Shown: positions 54,912 to 64,000, counted from the stretch's first letter. The stretch is 64,000 bases of DNA from Caldicellulosiruptor changbaiensis (GCF_003999255.1 NZ_CP034791.1:2396501-2460500); one strand, 5' to 3'. A program made the numbers and translations. The notes: a model not told the origin generated them from the sequence alone.

Positions 54912-55259
54912 TTAATCCTTTAAAATCTGAATGTTTTCACACCTTATGAATCCACTTGAATAAATTCCACCTATGCTTAATTCTATGTATTCTTCATTTT
55001 CTTCAAAATCCAATTGAAAAATCTGATCAAACTCCTTCTCTTCGATTACTATTCTATCATAAGAAAGCTCAAATTTATGGACATTGTTACAAATAAAATT
55101 TACTTTTGGATATGATTTAGCATTGCAAGGTAATGTTTGCATTTCAACAGTGATTTTTTTATCAGGGAATATTATAATACTCTCAATTATATCATCATGA
55201 AATGTCGGAAAATAACCATAGTCAGCTATAATCTCATCAGCACCAACTAAGTATTTCAT
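54912..55259 (-). CDS. Imm50-like immunity protein
   Basis: 115 residues of mixed beta structure. FPTFHDDIIESIII near the N-terminus is the FHD-x-x-I pattern of Imm50-type immunity proteins of polymorphic toxin systems. No toxin gene is next to it. ATG 55259 after GTAGGTG is preferred over 55268. The IS110-B end begins immediately upstream and may have removed a toxin partner or provided a promoter. Confidence 0.55.
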   Translation of the reverse strand: MKYLVGADEIIADYGYFPTFHDDIIESIIIFPDKKITVEMQTLPCNAKSYPKVNFICNNVHKFELSYDRIVIEEKEFDQIFQLDFEENEEYIELSIGGIYSSGFIRCENIQILKD

Positions 55260-55439
55260 AAAGAACACCTACCTCTCTCAATATACCTTTGATTTTCTCA
55301 AAATATCTCGCGATTTCTTTAAAATTCGCTATCGAAACAAATAATTTTGTTCTTGATATTGTTATTATTGCTTTATTCTACCATACCTAGCTTAGACTCA
55401 GCCTCTCTCTTGTATTTATCTTGTTGCTCTACCATATTA

Positions 55440-55610
55440 CGGCGGGTATCTATCCACAACAACCATGGTGTTTACCCTCTCATGTCTCTCAGGGTCTTTT
55501 CTCACTTGCCCTCAATTCCCTCGTCCCATCTACCATGGCGTGGACGTCAGTTATGCTCGTATGCAGGGTCTTCGCCCGTATGGAGGATGTACTCTGACCA
55601 CCCGCTCACA
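55440..55610 (-). ncRNA. Candidate bridge RNA of IS110-B
   Basis: A conspicuously GC-rich island (over half G+C) in AT-rich surroundings, without a plausible gene, 240 bases downstream of the transposase. Repeated CCATGG and inverted segments (CATACGGGCG with CGCCCGTATG-like partners) suggest folding. IS1111-type elements carry their bridge RNA on this side. Confidence 0.4.
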
Positions 55611-55846
55611 TTTTTCAATCTACTTTCTATAAAAAATCATTTAATCCTTTCTCCTTCATTTCTTAACCATCAATACATTTTCTAAGATGTGAACTATTAT
55701 TAAAAGGGGCGCTTTGCTACTCGACATGACTTAATCTCCTCGCAAAGCTAAGAATTTCTTTACCCCCTCAAGATGTGAATCACTCAAACTATTTCTCCTG
55801 CTTTAAACTAAGAATGTTCAAGCAATTTTTCTCACTTCGCTTCACT

Positions 55847-57133
55847 TCACGCTGTCCTTGCTAAAGCCTCTCTCTTTATATCGCTCAACATCTTGTTCCC
55901 ATCATACTTTACGCCTTTTTTCAAAATCGCATAAAACACCCTTATCAATTTACAACACAGTGCTATTAATGATTGCTTCTTCTTCAAGGGATTGTTCTCT
56001 CGCGTGGTGTAATACCTGTGCAGCTGCTTAAATTCTTCATTCTTTGCTACTATTGTAATCATGGCCTTGAACAAGCTACTTCTGAGCCTTCCTCGCCCTC
56101 TTTTACTTATACACGTCTGACCCTTGTACTTGCCAGAACTATTCTCAACTATATTGAGTCCCGCTAATTTCTGTATCTGCTTCGAATCCTCATACCTCTT
56201 TATATCTCCAACCTCTGAAATAAATCCAACTGCTGTCTTCACTCCAACACCTTTTATTTCAAGAAGCTTATCGCCATTCGGCACCTCTTTCAAAAGCTCT
56301 GCCATCTCGGCTTCTATCTCTTCTACTTGCTTGTTTAAAAGCTCATATTCTTCAAGCAAATATTTTATCTCTTGTCTTGCCAGCTTTCTACCTTCTTTTT
56401 TACCTATACTTCTTTTGGCAGCTTCTGTTAAATCCATCGCCCTCCTGCGACTAATCGCTCGCTTATCTACTTTGTCACGCCAGTACTCTATAATCCCTTC
56501 TACTTCCTTCCCTACTACATCACAAGGCAATGGCATTTCTCTCAGCGTCGCTATTGCTGTCTTGCCTTCCCAATCAGAAAATACTCCTAAAAACTCTGGA
56601 AAATATATATCAAGCCAATTGATTATTTGATTTTTTAAAACATTCAGCTGTTTTTGAAGCCTTTCATATATGTTCATCGCTACTCTCATCTCAGCATATA
56701 TACCCTCGGGTATATTTGGTTCTGTGTATCTTCCATCCTTCACAAGCATTGCTATCGTCTTCGGATCCTTTATATCACTCTTAGTTTGCGTGTTATCATC
56801 AAGCTCCTTGCTCCTCTTCACGTGAAAAGGATTCACTAATACCACTTTTATGCCATTCTCTCTTAAGTACTGCTCAAAGCACAGCCAGTAATGCCCTGTA
56901 GGTTCTATCCCAACTATCATACTCTCCTTGCCATTTGCTTTCATTATCTTATTTGCCCAATCCAGAAATTTTTCCATACCTTCTTTCCTATTCTCAAATT
57001 CTATTCTCTTACCAAGCTCCACTCCTCTGAAGTCAAATGCTCTACCAACATGCCTTTCCTTTGCTATATCTACTCCTACAACTAAAGTTCTTTCTGTGAC
57101 TTGTAATATCTTTTCATTTTGTGTATACTTCAA
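55847..57133 (-). CDS. IS110-B transposase
   Basis: 428 residues, uninterrupted. DEDD part: VVGVDIAKERHVG, GIEPTGHYW, TKSDIKDPKTIA. A long helical linker is followed by the Tnp20 part: IKGVGVKTAVGFISEVGD, AGLNIVENSSGKYKGQ and the catalytic-Ser segment GRGRLRSSLFKA. The longest frame starts at 57175, but AAAGGAGGTACC lies inside it and points to TTG 57133. Confidence 0.93.
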   Translation of the reverse strand: MKYTQNEKILQVTERTLVVGVDIAKERHVGRAFDFRGVELGKRIEFENRKEGMEKFLDWANKIMKANGKESMIVGIEPTGHYWLCFEQYLRENGIKVVLVNPFHVKRSKELDDNTQTKSDIKDPKTIAMLVKDGRYTEPNIPEGIYAEMRVAMNIYERLQKQLNVLKNQIINWLDIYFPEFLGVFSDWEGKTAIATLREMPLPCDVVGKEVEGIIEYWRDKVDKRAISRRRAMDLTEAAKRSIGKKEGRKLARQEIKYLLEEYELLNKQVEEIEAEMAELLKEVPNGDKLLEIKGVGVKTAVGFISEVGDIKRYEDSKQIQKLAGLNIVENSSGKYKGQTCISKRGRGRLRSSLFKAMITIVAKNEEFKQLHRYYTTRENNPLKKKQSLIALCCKLIRVFYAILKKGVKYDGNKMLSDIKREALARTA

Positions 57134-57137
57134 AGAG

Positions 57138-57205
57138 GGTACCTCCTTTGTTGTGTTTTTTCGTAAGTTGTACAACTTACTTTATTAATTTTATCAGGAG
57201 GTACC
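57138..57205 (-). promoter_or_regulatory. Hairpin that can hide the IS110-B ribosome binding site
   Basis: The Shine-Dalgarno sequence GGAGGTACC (minus strand, 57146-57138) is complementary to GGTACCTCC at 57205-57197. Between them lies a perfect 18-bp palindrome GTAAGTTGTACAACTTAC (57163-57180). Confidence 0.75.
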
Positions 57206-57559
57206 TTATCTTTTCAAATCTCTTTTCTCTTCATTTTCACTCATTTTCGTTCATTACAGGAATGCTCGTATAATATGATTATCAAATCACTTAAAACTTC
57301 ATATCTCAATTGGTACATTTAATTATCAGTACCAATTGATTACTGGAAATTCATTTTGATAATGCACCTTTCTTAAAACACTCATTTCTCAAAAATTGAA
57401 TATTAAAATTGACTGCTACAGTTTAAATTTGCCCTTTATCTTTGGTAAACTAAAATCAGAAAAAGTTTAAGCCTGATTTAGTTTATTTGGATATATTTTG
57501 AACACCTCCTGCTGGACGTGCTTTGACATCTGCACGCCACAGCTTGCGAAAGACTGAAC

Positions 57560-57705
57560 CCCAAAGGATTACATGAGTAATGTTTACTCGTTTGCTGTGC
57601 ACGGTCAGGTTACCACATCTGATTTGAGCATATCAGATGTGTGCACCCTGTAAACTGCTCCGTAGCTCTAATATCGGCGAGGCTGCATTACATGTAATCC
57701 CCAAG
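57560..57705 (+). ncRNA. Candidate bridge RNA of IS110 copy 2
   Basis: Outer stem GGATTACATG (57566-57575) with CATGTAATCC (57691-57700), inner hairpin CACATCTGAT (57614-57623) with ATCAGATGTG (57632-57641), and GTGCAC at 57597 and 57641 able to pair. Large internal loops remain, as expected for target- and donor-binding loops. It ends 55 bases before the transposase start. Confidence 0.6.
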
Positions 57706-57760
57706 GATAAAGGGCTTAACACTTTTTCTTACCACTACTTGCAAAAAGGAGGTCTTCAAA

Positions 57761-59006
57761 TTGCCAAATACTTTAATCGTGGGCATTGATATCAGTAGTC
57801 AGTCAAATTCTATCTTCTTCATCGATGATGCCGGTAATCACTTGATTAAAAAACCTTTTTCCTTGCCTAATGATCAAGAAGGCGCTAACGAATTAATCAA
57901 AAGAGTTATTGACTGCCTCAGCCAGTATAATCTATCCTGTATTAAGTTTGGCATGGAAGCAACTTCACATTACGCTTGGCATCTGCACTTGTATCTTGCT
58001 TCTTCATCTGAACTGCTGCCATATAAACCAACTTTTTATGTTCTCAACCCAAGCATAGTCAAAGGCTTCAAAAAAATCTACACTTTCTTGCCTAAAACAG
58101 ATAGCATCGATGCAATTATCATCGCTGAATGTGTCAGGTTCAGCAAACTCAACCCAACACCTTTGCCTGATTTTAAATATGCTGCACTACAACGCCTTAC
58201 CAGAATGCGCTATCATCTTGTTCACAATCTAACTCGCGAAAAAAACAGAGCTCTCAATCTCATATACCTTAAATTCTCTACTTATTCTCAAGACTGTCCA
58301 TTTTCAGATATCTTCGGTAAAGCTTCTTGTGCTATCATCGAAAACTTTACACCTGATGATATCGCTTCTATGCCTTTAGAAGACTTAATTAAATTCGTAT
58401 CCGATAACGGCAACAATAGACTCTCAGATGTCAATAAAATCGCTGAAATACTTAAAACCGAGGCTCAAGCGTTCATACAGATTACATCCTCTGTTGGCTG
58501 AGGCAAATGACTTAGCTTTGTCTATGACCCTTGAAAACATTAGATTTATGCAAGAACAACTTAAAAAACTCGACAAAGAAATCTCAAAACTTCTTAAAGC
58601 TTTCTCTCAAACATTAACAACCGTCCCTGGCATAGGAGATGTTCTTGCAGCCGGCATCATCGCTGAAATCGGTGATATCAAGCGCTTCAAAAATGAAGCT
58701 GCTTTGGCAAAGTATTCTGGCCTTGTTTGGACTCAGTACCAATCAGGCAACTTCAATGCCCAAGATGTCTCATTAGCTAAGTGTGGTAACCAATACCTGA
58801 GATACTATCTTGTTGAAGCTGCTAACTGTGTAAGGGTGCACACAGTACGCTACAAAGCCTTCTACAACAAGAAGTTCTCAGAGGTTACCAAGCATCAGCA
58901 TAAACGTGCCCTCGTCCTAACCGCAAGACGCTTAATTCCTTTGATCTTTGCCATGCTCAGCAAAGGTCAAATATATCAAGAAAGAGGTGATGTTTACAAT
59001 ACTTAG
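57761..59006 (+). pseudogene. IS110 transposase, two overlapping frames (copy 2)
   Basis: Same two frames as copy 1 (57761-58501 and 58428-59006) with identical proteins and the same extra T in GCGTTCATAC. The first frame starts with TTG after AAAAAGGAGG. See copy 1 for domains. Confidence 0.88.
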
Positions 59007-59278
59007 TTAGTCCCAATTTTTTAATTTAATAATCTTTCCCAAACAAGCTGCCAGTTAAATTTTTCCATGCTGAGCGGCTCGGTATTTTATTGTCTTTTTT
59101 GCCCTAATTATCTAAAAAAATTTTTTAAAAAACCCCCTTGACATTATACCGTTTGTCTTCTAACCATTTCTTGAGCATTTTATGAATTTGCAAATTATTT
59201 TTGTCTGTCAAACTTTGTAACAACTACACATCTATATCCTGGCATAGATAATTTTGCCATAAACTTTAGCGTCACAAC

Positions 59279-60919
59279 TTATTTTTGCTCATGCAAGCTG
59301 CTAATGTCTTTAAAATGCTTCAAGATAATCTCCCCTACCTCTTTATTTACTCCAATCCATGGCTGCTCTCTATTAAAATCTTTTGCTGAAACAAGTTCAA
59401 CAAGCAAACCAGATTTAGATGAATAAGTATATAAATGAGACCTCCCACCCTTTTCAAACATTTCTATTTTATAATCATACTCCAAAAGTGTATTGGCAAA
59501 ACTGGATTTTTTTTCGTTCTGCTTATGCTCATTATTATCTTTTTTATTTCTTCCTTATCGGTAACATATATCTCAGCTGGCAAATTAACTTCTTCTTTTT
59601 TCACAGCATTTTCTTCCAAGGCTGGGCTGCATCTTTCTATTCTCACCTTTTCAATGTTTTTTACCCATACACCAAAATTACTGTTTGGTAAAATTGTGTT
59701 AAATACAAAGTAAGCACTAGTAAACAAGATGGAAGCAACTGCTAAAGCAACATACACTTTCTTAAGAGGTAAAAAGAAATCCTTTTCTTTTTTTTCAGCC
59801 TCAAATAATATCTTAATTCTATTTTTTAATGATGGATGCGACTGTATCTTTTCTAAAGAATTTGAAACATCATCTTTTATGTAATTCAGAGCATAAATTG
59901 ACTTTAGAGCATTTTCATAAATTTCTCTATTCACACCATTTTTCAAAACAAACAAATCAGCTTCAATCTCCACACCTCGGCTTATGTAACTTATCAAAAA
60001 GATAAATTGAATTGCTCCCAACAACAAAATTAGAAATCTTATAATACTAAAAAATGCCTTATTTAGAATTAAAAGGCTTACCAAACTGTCAAGCCCAAAT
60101 ACAAATGCCATATAATAGAACATACATATAATCCAACCCAACAAAATTTTCTGCACATGACTTCTTTTTATATGTCCTATCTCGTGAATAACAATTGTCT
60201 CAAGCTCTTCTTCTTTTAAATTTTCCAAAGCATATGATATCACTAGAAGTGGAGGCTAGTAATACCCGCTGCAAAGAGATTTGCAAATTTTTGCCCACAC
60301 GTATCAAGAATAGTTATTTTGAGGTTTTTGAGATCGAACTTTTTAACCACTTCTTTTATATAATTACTGTCATCTCCTTTGAGTCCTCTTTGAGGATATT
60401 GAAAATTGAGCTGTATTGAACAAAATATGTAATAACCTATAAAAATAGCAATAGGAATCAAGTAAATATACTTAAAATCACCAGTTTTCAGATTACCAAG
60501 AATAGGAATAAAAATTATAAAGAACACAGCAATACAGCCTACTAAGGCAGTTATCACCTAACGTAACAAAAAAAGTGCTTTAATTTTTTGATTTAAAATT
60601 TGTGATTTAATATTTGTCAAAAAGAAAATTGTCACAAAACAAATTTCAAACAAGTAAAGAGGCATAAAAAGAAAAACTTCTATATCTGTTAAGTCTTTTT
60701 TCTCAAAACTGCAACTGAAAAACCCATCATAGCTCCTATTATTATATCGATTAAAAATGCTGCTCTTATCGCAAAAGTATTCAACTTTGCTGCTGTCTCT
60801 TCCTTTTGCTGGCTTATTTCATAATGTGATATAACATACTTTTTTAAAGCAACCATAATAAGTATGTAAAAAATCAGAAGAGCTAAATTTAATAATATGT
60901 TTTTAATCCAAATCACCAA
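59279..60919 (-). pseudogene. M48 metallopeptidase paralogue, broken at several places
   Basis: Four frames align in order with the intact M48 protein at 35.4 kb: 60919-60689 (first helices), 60557-60243 (KFANLFAAGI), 60243-59464 (IVIHEIGHIKRSH zinc motif, EIEADLFVLKNG) and 59485-59279 (C-terminus). About 130 bases near 60560-60690 and a change near 60245 break it. The zinc motif itself is intact. Confidence 0.88.
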
Positions 60920-61100
60920 AACTCTCCTCCTTTATTTTTAAATTGCGTTATTTTTAACACTTTTTCTCATTTTTAACAGTTCACTTTCATTACTACCAGT
61001 CAAAAATTAATTGCTATCATTTAATGGTTTTTTAGATTTCTCACTAATAGCGTCCATACATAATATATAAAATATCTTTCATCTCTGACCCTACTAATGC

Positions 61101-62042
61101 TTACTCCCCAAACCTATAAACCTGATCTTTTGTAAACTGCCATTCTGGTGTTACTAAAACATCGCCAAAGTTTATTGAGTACCATGGGTTATCATCATCA
61201 TTTGTTGGGTTTTTTAAGATGTGAATGTCTTGGGCTGGCATATAGCTTTGTGCAAGCAGGAATATCTTTTCACCCGTCTTCGGATTTTGTGCCATATCAA
61301 CTACAATAACACAATGGCCAGGGTCGCTTCCTTTTAAAAATACATCTCCAATTTGCAAACCACTCAGAGGTATTTTTTGCATTTCTTGAGAAAGTGACAG
61401 TGTTCCAGCATATGCAAATACCATGTCAAGATACTTTCTAAAGCACGCATAATCATCACAGTATCCAGTCTTCTTTACCCAATAAGCTTTATTTCCTTCA
61501 ACTTTGATTCTGTAGCCTTGCATCCACTTTTTAAAATCAGCTCTGAAGCCATTTGTGAAGTTAAAATGAATTTTGTCATATTGCTTGTTCTTATAAAGAT
61601 ATTCTGCTCGAAGTCTTATGACAGCATCTGCACACTGCTGCAAATCTCTTGTGCCAACATCCATGTCAATTACTGCAACATATACGTCCTTTGGTTTTTC
61701 TTCACCATTATAGTACTTCACCTTTGTGCCATGGGGCTTGAGTGGCAGATTCCTCAAGTATTCAGCAAAAGACCCTCTTGGAACTTCAACTCTTTCATAT
61801 CCTTTTGGTACTTTTATTCTTTCGCCTATCGTTTTACCATGGCTATTTATGAGACTTTCTTTGTAACTTTGTTCTGACTTATTTGTCAGGGAAGCAATAC
61901 TATCCTTCTCCTCTAACTTTGGCTTTTTTGCAATTTCAGGTTTTTTATTCAATTGGGATTGTTCAACTGCACATGCTACCATCAGAGCAAAAATAAGGAT
62001 ACTTGCTGCCCCTAACCGCATTATTTTCCTTAGCGTAGGCAT
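61101..62042 (-). CDS. DUF4846 lipoprotein
   Basis: 313 residues. The N-terminus is a lipoprotein-type signal (LIFALMVACAVE, Cys at about residue 24), then a Lys-rich linker. From residue 75 the DUF4846 pattern follows: VPKGYERVEVPRGSFAEYLR, LQQCADAVIRLRAEYLY, HFNFTNGFRADF and GDVFLKGSDPGHCVIVVDMA. The last segment, with its Gly-His, resembles papain-like or NlpC folds. Surface-anchored; function unknown. It is followed by 180 gene-free bases. Confidence 0.88.
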   Translation of the reverse strand: MPTLRKIMRLGAASILIFALMVACAVEQSQLNKKPEIAKKPKLEEKDSIASLTNKSEQSYKESLINSHGKTIGERIKVPKGYERVEVPRGSFAEYLRNLPLKPHGTKVKYYNGEEKPKDVYVAVIDMDVGTRDLQQCADAVIRLRAEYLYKNKQYDKIHFNFTNGFRADFKKWMQGYRIKVEGNKAYWVKKTGYCDDYACFRKYLDMVFAYAGTLSLSQEMQKIPLSGLQIGDVFLKGSDPGHCVIVVDMAQNPKTGEKIFLLAQSYMPAQDIHILKNPTNDDDNPWYSINFGDVLVTPEWQFTKDQVYRFGE

Positions 62043-62054
62043 TGAATCAGCTCC

Positions 62055-62258
62055 TTATTTAAACAGCTTTTTCAAAAGACTAAATATGCTAAAAGTTGTC
62101 TTATTGTATATCTTGTTGTACATGTACTTCTTTGGATTAGTCATCCAACCATAACCCCGTGGAGCTTTTAAACCTAAACTGTGTCTGATAAATCTTTTAA
62201 CACTCGTTCTGGCAGCTATACTTTTCCTTATACTTGGTTTTCTCATGCCAAATTTCAT
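62055..62258 (-). CDS. Small basic protein of unknown function
   Basis: 67 residues starting MKFGMRKPSIRKSIAARTSV with WMTNPKKYMYNKIYNKTTF in the second half. Lys/Arg-rich; the MKFGMRKPS...NPKK...YNKxYxKTT pattern is one I associate with a small conserved Firmicute family without known role. The first 27 codons recur at 63.8 kb. It lies 12 bases upstream of the DUF4846 gene, so they may be co-transcribed. Confidence 0.7.
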   Translation of the reverse strand: MKFGMRKPSIRKSIAARTSVKRFIRHSLGLKAPRGYGWMTNPKKYMYNKIYNKTTFSIFSLLKKLFK

Positions 62259-62389
62259 CTTTCTTGGCCACCTTTCAGATTACTTTCTATCATTTTTTAT
62301 ATTCAAGCCAACTGCTTGTCCTTAGTTTAATTGTTGTTATATTTGTTCTTTTTAGATTACTTTTCATAATTTCGTTTCTTGGGTTGTTG

Positions 62390-62810
62390 AATAGTAATTA
62401 TTGTTAACAAAGTATTAAATAAACAGAAATTGTTGATTCCACTCATAAGCAAAAGAAAATTTGTTGCCCTCTAATTTTCTAAGCAACTTTTAAAATAAAA
62501 AGGTAATTAATATCCAATCAACATGTCTCTTATAATTAGATTATATTCTCCTTCCAATTTGCAAAAAAGCTTTTCTATCTTTGTCCTGTGTTTGCATAGT
62601 TTCTTATCTTCTGATGTCTTTAAAATTTTACGTTTCTTCGGATCTTGAAGTATTTTTCCATTGTCTTTATTCTTCATATTTCTTCTGTTTTTCCTGCTAC
62701 AAATCTTATTTTAAACTCATTTGCAATATTAAACCACCTGCTGCAATCATATCCTGTATCCGCTAATACTATCTTATAGTCAAATGATCACACTCTGTAA
62801 TATTTGTCAT
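62390..62810 (-). pseudogene. 3' part of a decayed IS4-type element
   Basis: GGGTTGTTGAATAGTAATTA at 62392 matches the right end of the intact IS4-type element. The coding part reads in pieces of the same transposase (VLADTGYDCSRWFNIANEF on the minus strand near 62715-62775). The 5' half and left end are missing. Confidence 0.85.
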
Positions 62811-62889
62811 ATATGGATTTTCATTTTATTCCTTTTTTTAATATTATGTCATTTGGCTTGAAGAGTTTCTGAAATATTTAAATTTTAAA

Positions 62890-63384
62890 TTAGAACACTT
62901 CGTTCGCACTCTTTAAAATTTCCCTATATAGCTCATGGCTTATCCTAATATTTGATTCGATTAACTTTTCTAATAAGGGCTTTAACTCAATGATTATGCC
63001 TTCCTGCTTTGCCCTCAATAAAATACCTAATGTTCCTGTAAGTTTTATATCCAGAGAAGATGCCACTTTCCTACCTTTCTTTTCATCCATGATTAAAAGG
63101 TCTCCACCTAGCTCCTTAAATAATATTATTGATTCACTTTCACCTATGTTTAAACCATGCATTTTTTGAACTAATTCTACTGCTAATCGATTTTTGACTT
63201 CTTTTGTAATTATAAAGTTATTCTTGGTTATTTTTTCAATCTCATAGGTAAACTTTTTATTAGATATAAGTTCTTTATACACTCCTTCTGAAATATAAAT
63301 TCTTCCAAATAAATACTCTAAAATCTCCAATTTATTTATCTTTGCTAAGGCAATAATTGGAGTCGTGTTAGAAACTACTATCAC
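62890..63384 (-). CDS. PIN-domain toxin (DUF3368 type)
   Basis: 164 residues: VIVVSNTTPIIALAKI (first acidic-site strand with Asn in place of Asp, as usual in DUF3368), LNIGESESIILFKELG and LLIMDEKKGRKVA (acidic cluster), LTGTLGILLRAK. Presumed Mg-dependent RNase. GTG 63384 after GGAGGAG is preferred; the longer frame to 63429 overlaps the antitoxin. It overlaps the antitoxin gene by 17 bases. Confidence 0.88.
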   Translation of the reverse strand: MIVVSNTTPIIALAKINKLEILEYLFGRIYISEGVYKELISNKKFTYEIEKITKNNFIITKEVKNRLAVELVQKMHGLNIGESESIILFKELGGDLLIMDEKKGRKVASSLDIKLTGTLGILLRAKQEGIIIELKPLLEKLIESNIRISHELYREILKSANEVF

Positions 63385-63664
63385 TTTTATGCTCCTCCAA
63401 CAACTTATCCAAATTCTCTTTATCTTCAATTACTTCTTCAATGGTTTGGTCAAAATAGCTTATGCCTAAGGCACCTAAGTCAGCCAAATAATCTATTTTA
63501 TTCATTCCAAGTATTTCAGCTGCCTTCCCAAATGAAATCTTCTCTTCCTTTACTAATGTGTAAACTATAAGTTCCTTAATTTTCTTTAAAAACTCTTCAT
63601 CATTACTTGGCAAATAATTAATAATTTCCTTAGGAAGTTCGAACTCAAATTTGCTTGTTTCCAT
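63368..63664 (-). CDS. UPF0175-type antitoxin
   Basis: 98 residues: FELPKEIINYL, then a helix-turn-helix-like ISFGKAAEILGMNKIDYLADL and an acidic C-terminal tail (EEVIEDKENLDKLLEEH) that could cover the toxin. UPF0175 genes typically precede DUF3368 PIN genes, as here. Confidence 0.9.
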   Translation of the reverse strand: METSKFEFELPKEIINYLPSNDEEFLKKIKELIVYTLVKEEKISFGKAAEILGMNKIDYLADLGALGISYFDQTIEEVIEDKENLDKLLEEHKSDSSF

Positions 63665-63699
63665 TTAAAAAATCATCTCCTTTTTATATAATTTTTCTT

Positions 63700-63862
63700 T
63701 GATTTAAACTTCAACTTTCTTAACAACAAATTCTTTGACCAACACCACTAACTCATAAGAGTCTTTAGCTTCTTCAATTATGCCTGATAAACCTTTTGAC
63801 ACTTGTTCTTGCAGTTATGCTTTTTCTTATGCTTGGTTTTCTCATACCAAATTTCATCTTTC
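63700..63862 (-). pseudogene. Fragment of a second copy of the small basic protein gene, fused to another remnant
   Basis: ATG near 63860 starts MKFGMRKPSIRKSITARTSV and breaks off after RHN at a stop. A different frame then reads IIEEAKDSYELVVLVKEFVV to a stop near 63705, the tail of an unidentified gene. Confidence 0.65.
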
Positions 63863-64000
63863 CACTTACTCTCCAACCAAACACTTGCTCATTATTATTC
63901 TTCTTAACAACAATATAACTTTTTTATAAAATTTTTTCAAGCAAAATAACAAAAAAGAGCAGAGCCTTTGCGCAGCTTGCCCTTTGAAATATAGCATTTG
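63863..64000. other. Right edge without recognisable gene
   Basis: AT-rich sequence with a short GC-richer stretch (AGCAGAGCCTTTGCGCAGC) near 63957 that may be part of a terminator beyond the edge. Confidence 0.35.

Larger units (their letters stand above)
55267..57205 (-). mobile_element. IS110-B element (second IS110 lineage)
   Basis: Includes a complete transposase, a 60-base 5' leader with nested hairpins and about 580 bases of 3' non-coding DNA. The left limit is placed where the repeat shared with 43.26 kb ends, and the right limit at the outer arm of the hairpin; both are estimates. Length and layout, with long 3' non-coding DNA, suggest the IS1111-like subgroup. Confidence 0.7.
57265..59159 (+). 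mobile_element. IS110-family element, copy 2
   Basis: 1895 bp, the inverted twin of 24685-26579; positions add up to 83844 throughout, so no indel separates them. It starts at CTCGTATAATATG and ends at CGTTTGTCTT. It lies between IS110-B and the M48 pseudogene. Confidence 0.9.

Noticed and set aside
55430-55620. GC-rich island as a tRNA or rRNA piece
   Set aside because: No cloverleaf or conserved rRNA segment could be recognised; IS-linked RNA fits better.
1-64000. CRISPR arrays, tRNA genes and an origin of replication
   Set aside because: I saw no regularly spaced direct repeats, no tRNA cloverleaf and no DnaA-box cluster; repeats present are IS ends and duplicated genes.

Overview
The window looks like a chromosomal stretch of a low-GC, plant-polysaccharide-degrading and probably thermophilic Clostridia-type Firmicute; Caldicellulosiruptor is my best guess. 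The grounds are AT-rich DNA, strong AGGAGG-type ribosome binding sites, intracellular glycoside hydrolases (type I pullulanase, GH28, GH26), an [FeFe]-hydrogenase-like sensor and a heavy IS load. The genus is an inference, not a search result.

Region by region. 1-17.8 kb is orderly: an hisS-aspS operon, a YgiT/DUF4258 toxin-antitoxin pair, twin crcB fluoride channels under a fluoride riboswitch, a DUF58 protein, pullulanase, a signal-bearing oligoendopeptidase F, a flavin reductase, an unrecognised 572-residue protein, a nitroreductase, a GH28 and a GH26. 18.5-24.6 kb is a compact RiPP locus of the class II lanthipeptide type. It has two GG-leader precursors, a membrane M50-type protease, a third small peptide, a LanM and a coupled flavoprotein. 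It is unusual because neither GG-type core contains cysteine and the LanM cyclase domain has lost the expected zinc-ligand motif, while every dehydratase residue I could map is present. 24.7-33 kb is an IS graveyard: IS110 copy 1, a broken IS256, a C39 peptidase stub of a lost bacteriocin exporter, a TetR with a truncated ABC ATPase, a decayed rve transposase, and an IS4-type element inside a CPBP protease gene. 33-40 kb holds a hydrogenase-like/chemoreceptor fusion, an M48 protease, a SurA-like foldase and an ars remnant. 40-53 kb is built from two diverged copies of the same modules (DUF815 ATPase, restriction endonuclease, D12-class adenine methylase, and a TPR/membrane/AAA+ set), one of each often broken. 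53-64 kb has an orphan sugar permease, a broken NUDIX gene, an Imm50-like protein, a second type of IS110, IS110 copy 2 (identical to copy 1 and inverted), a decayed M48 paralogue, a DUF4846 lipoprotein and a PIN/UPF0175 toxin-antitoxin pair.

How the parts relate. The RiPP locus reads as one transcription unit: precursors first, then a strong hairpin that could make them more abundant than the enzymes, then protease, third peptide, LanM and flavoprotein. Dehydration of Ser/Thr followed by reduction to D-residues, instead of thioether rings, is a hypothesis that fits all the parts. The recognisable dedicated exporter has been reduced to its peptidase domain by an IS insertion. The rest of the window is shaped by duplication and IS activity: at least nine gene families occur as an intact and a decayed copy, and two IS110 lineages carry structured non-coding segments that may encode bridge RNAs.
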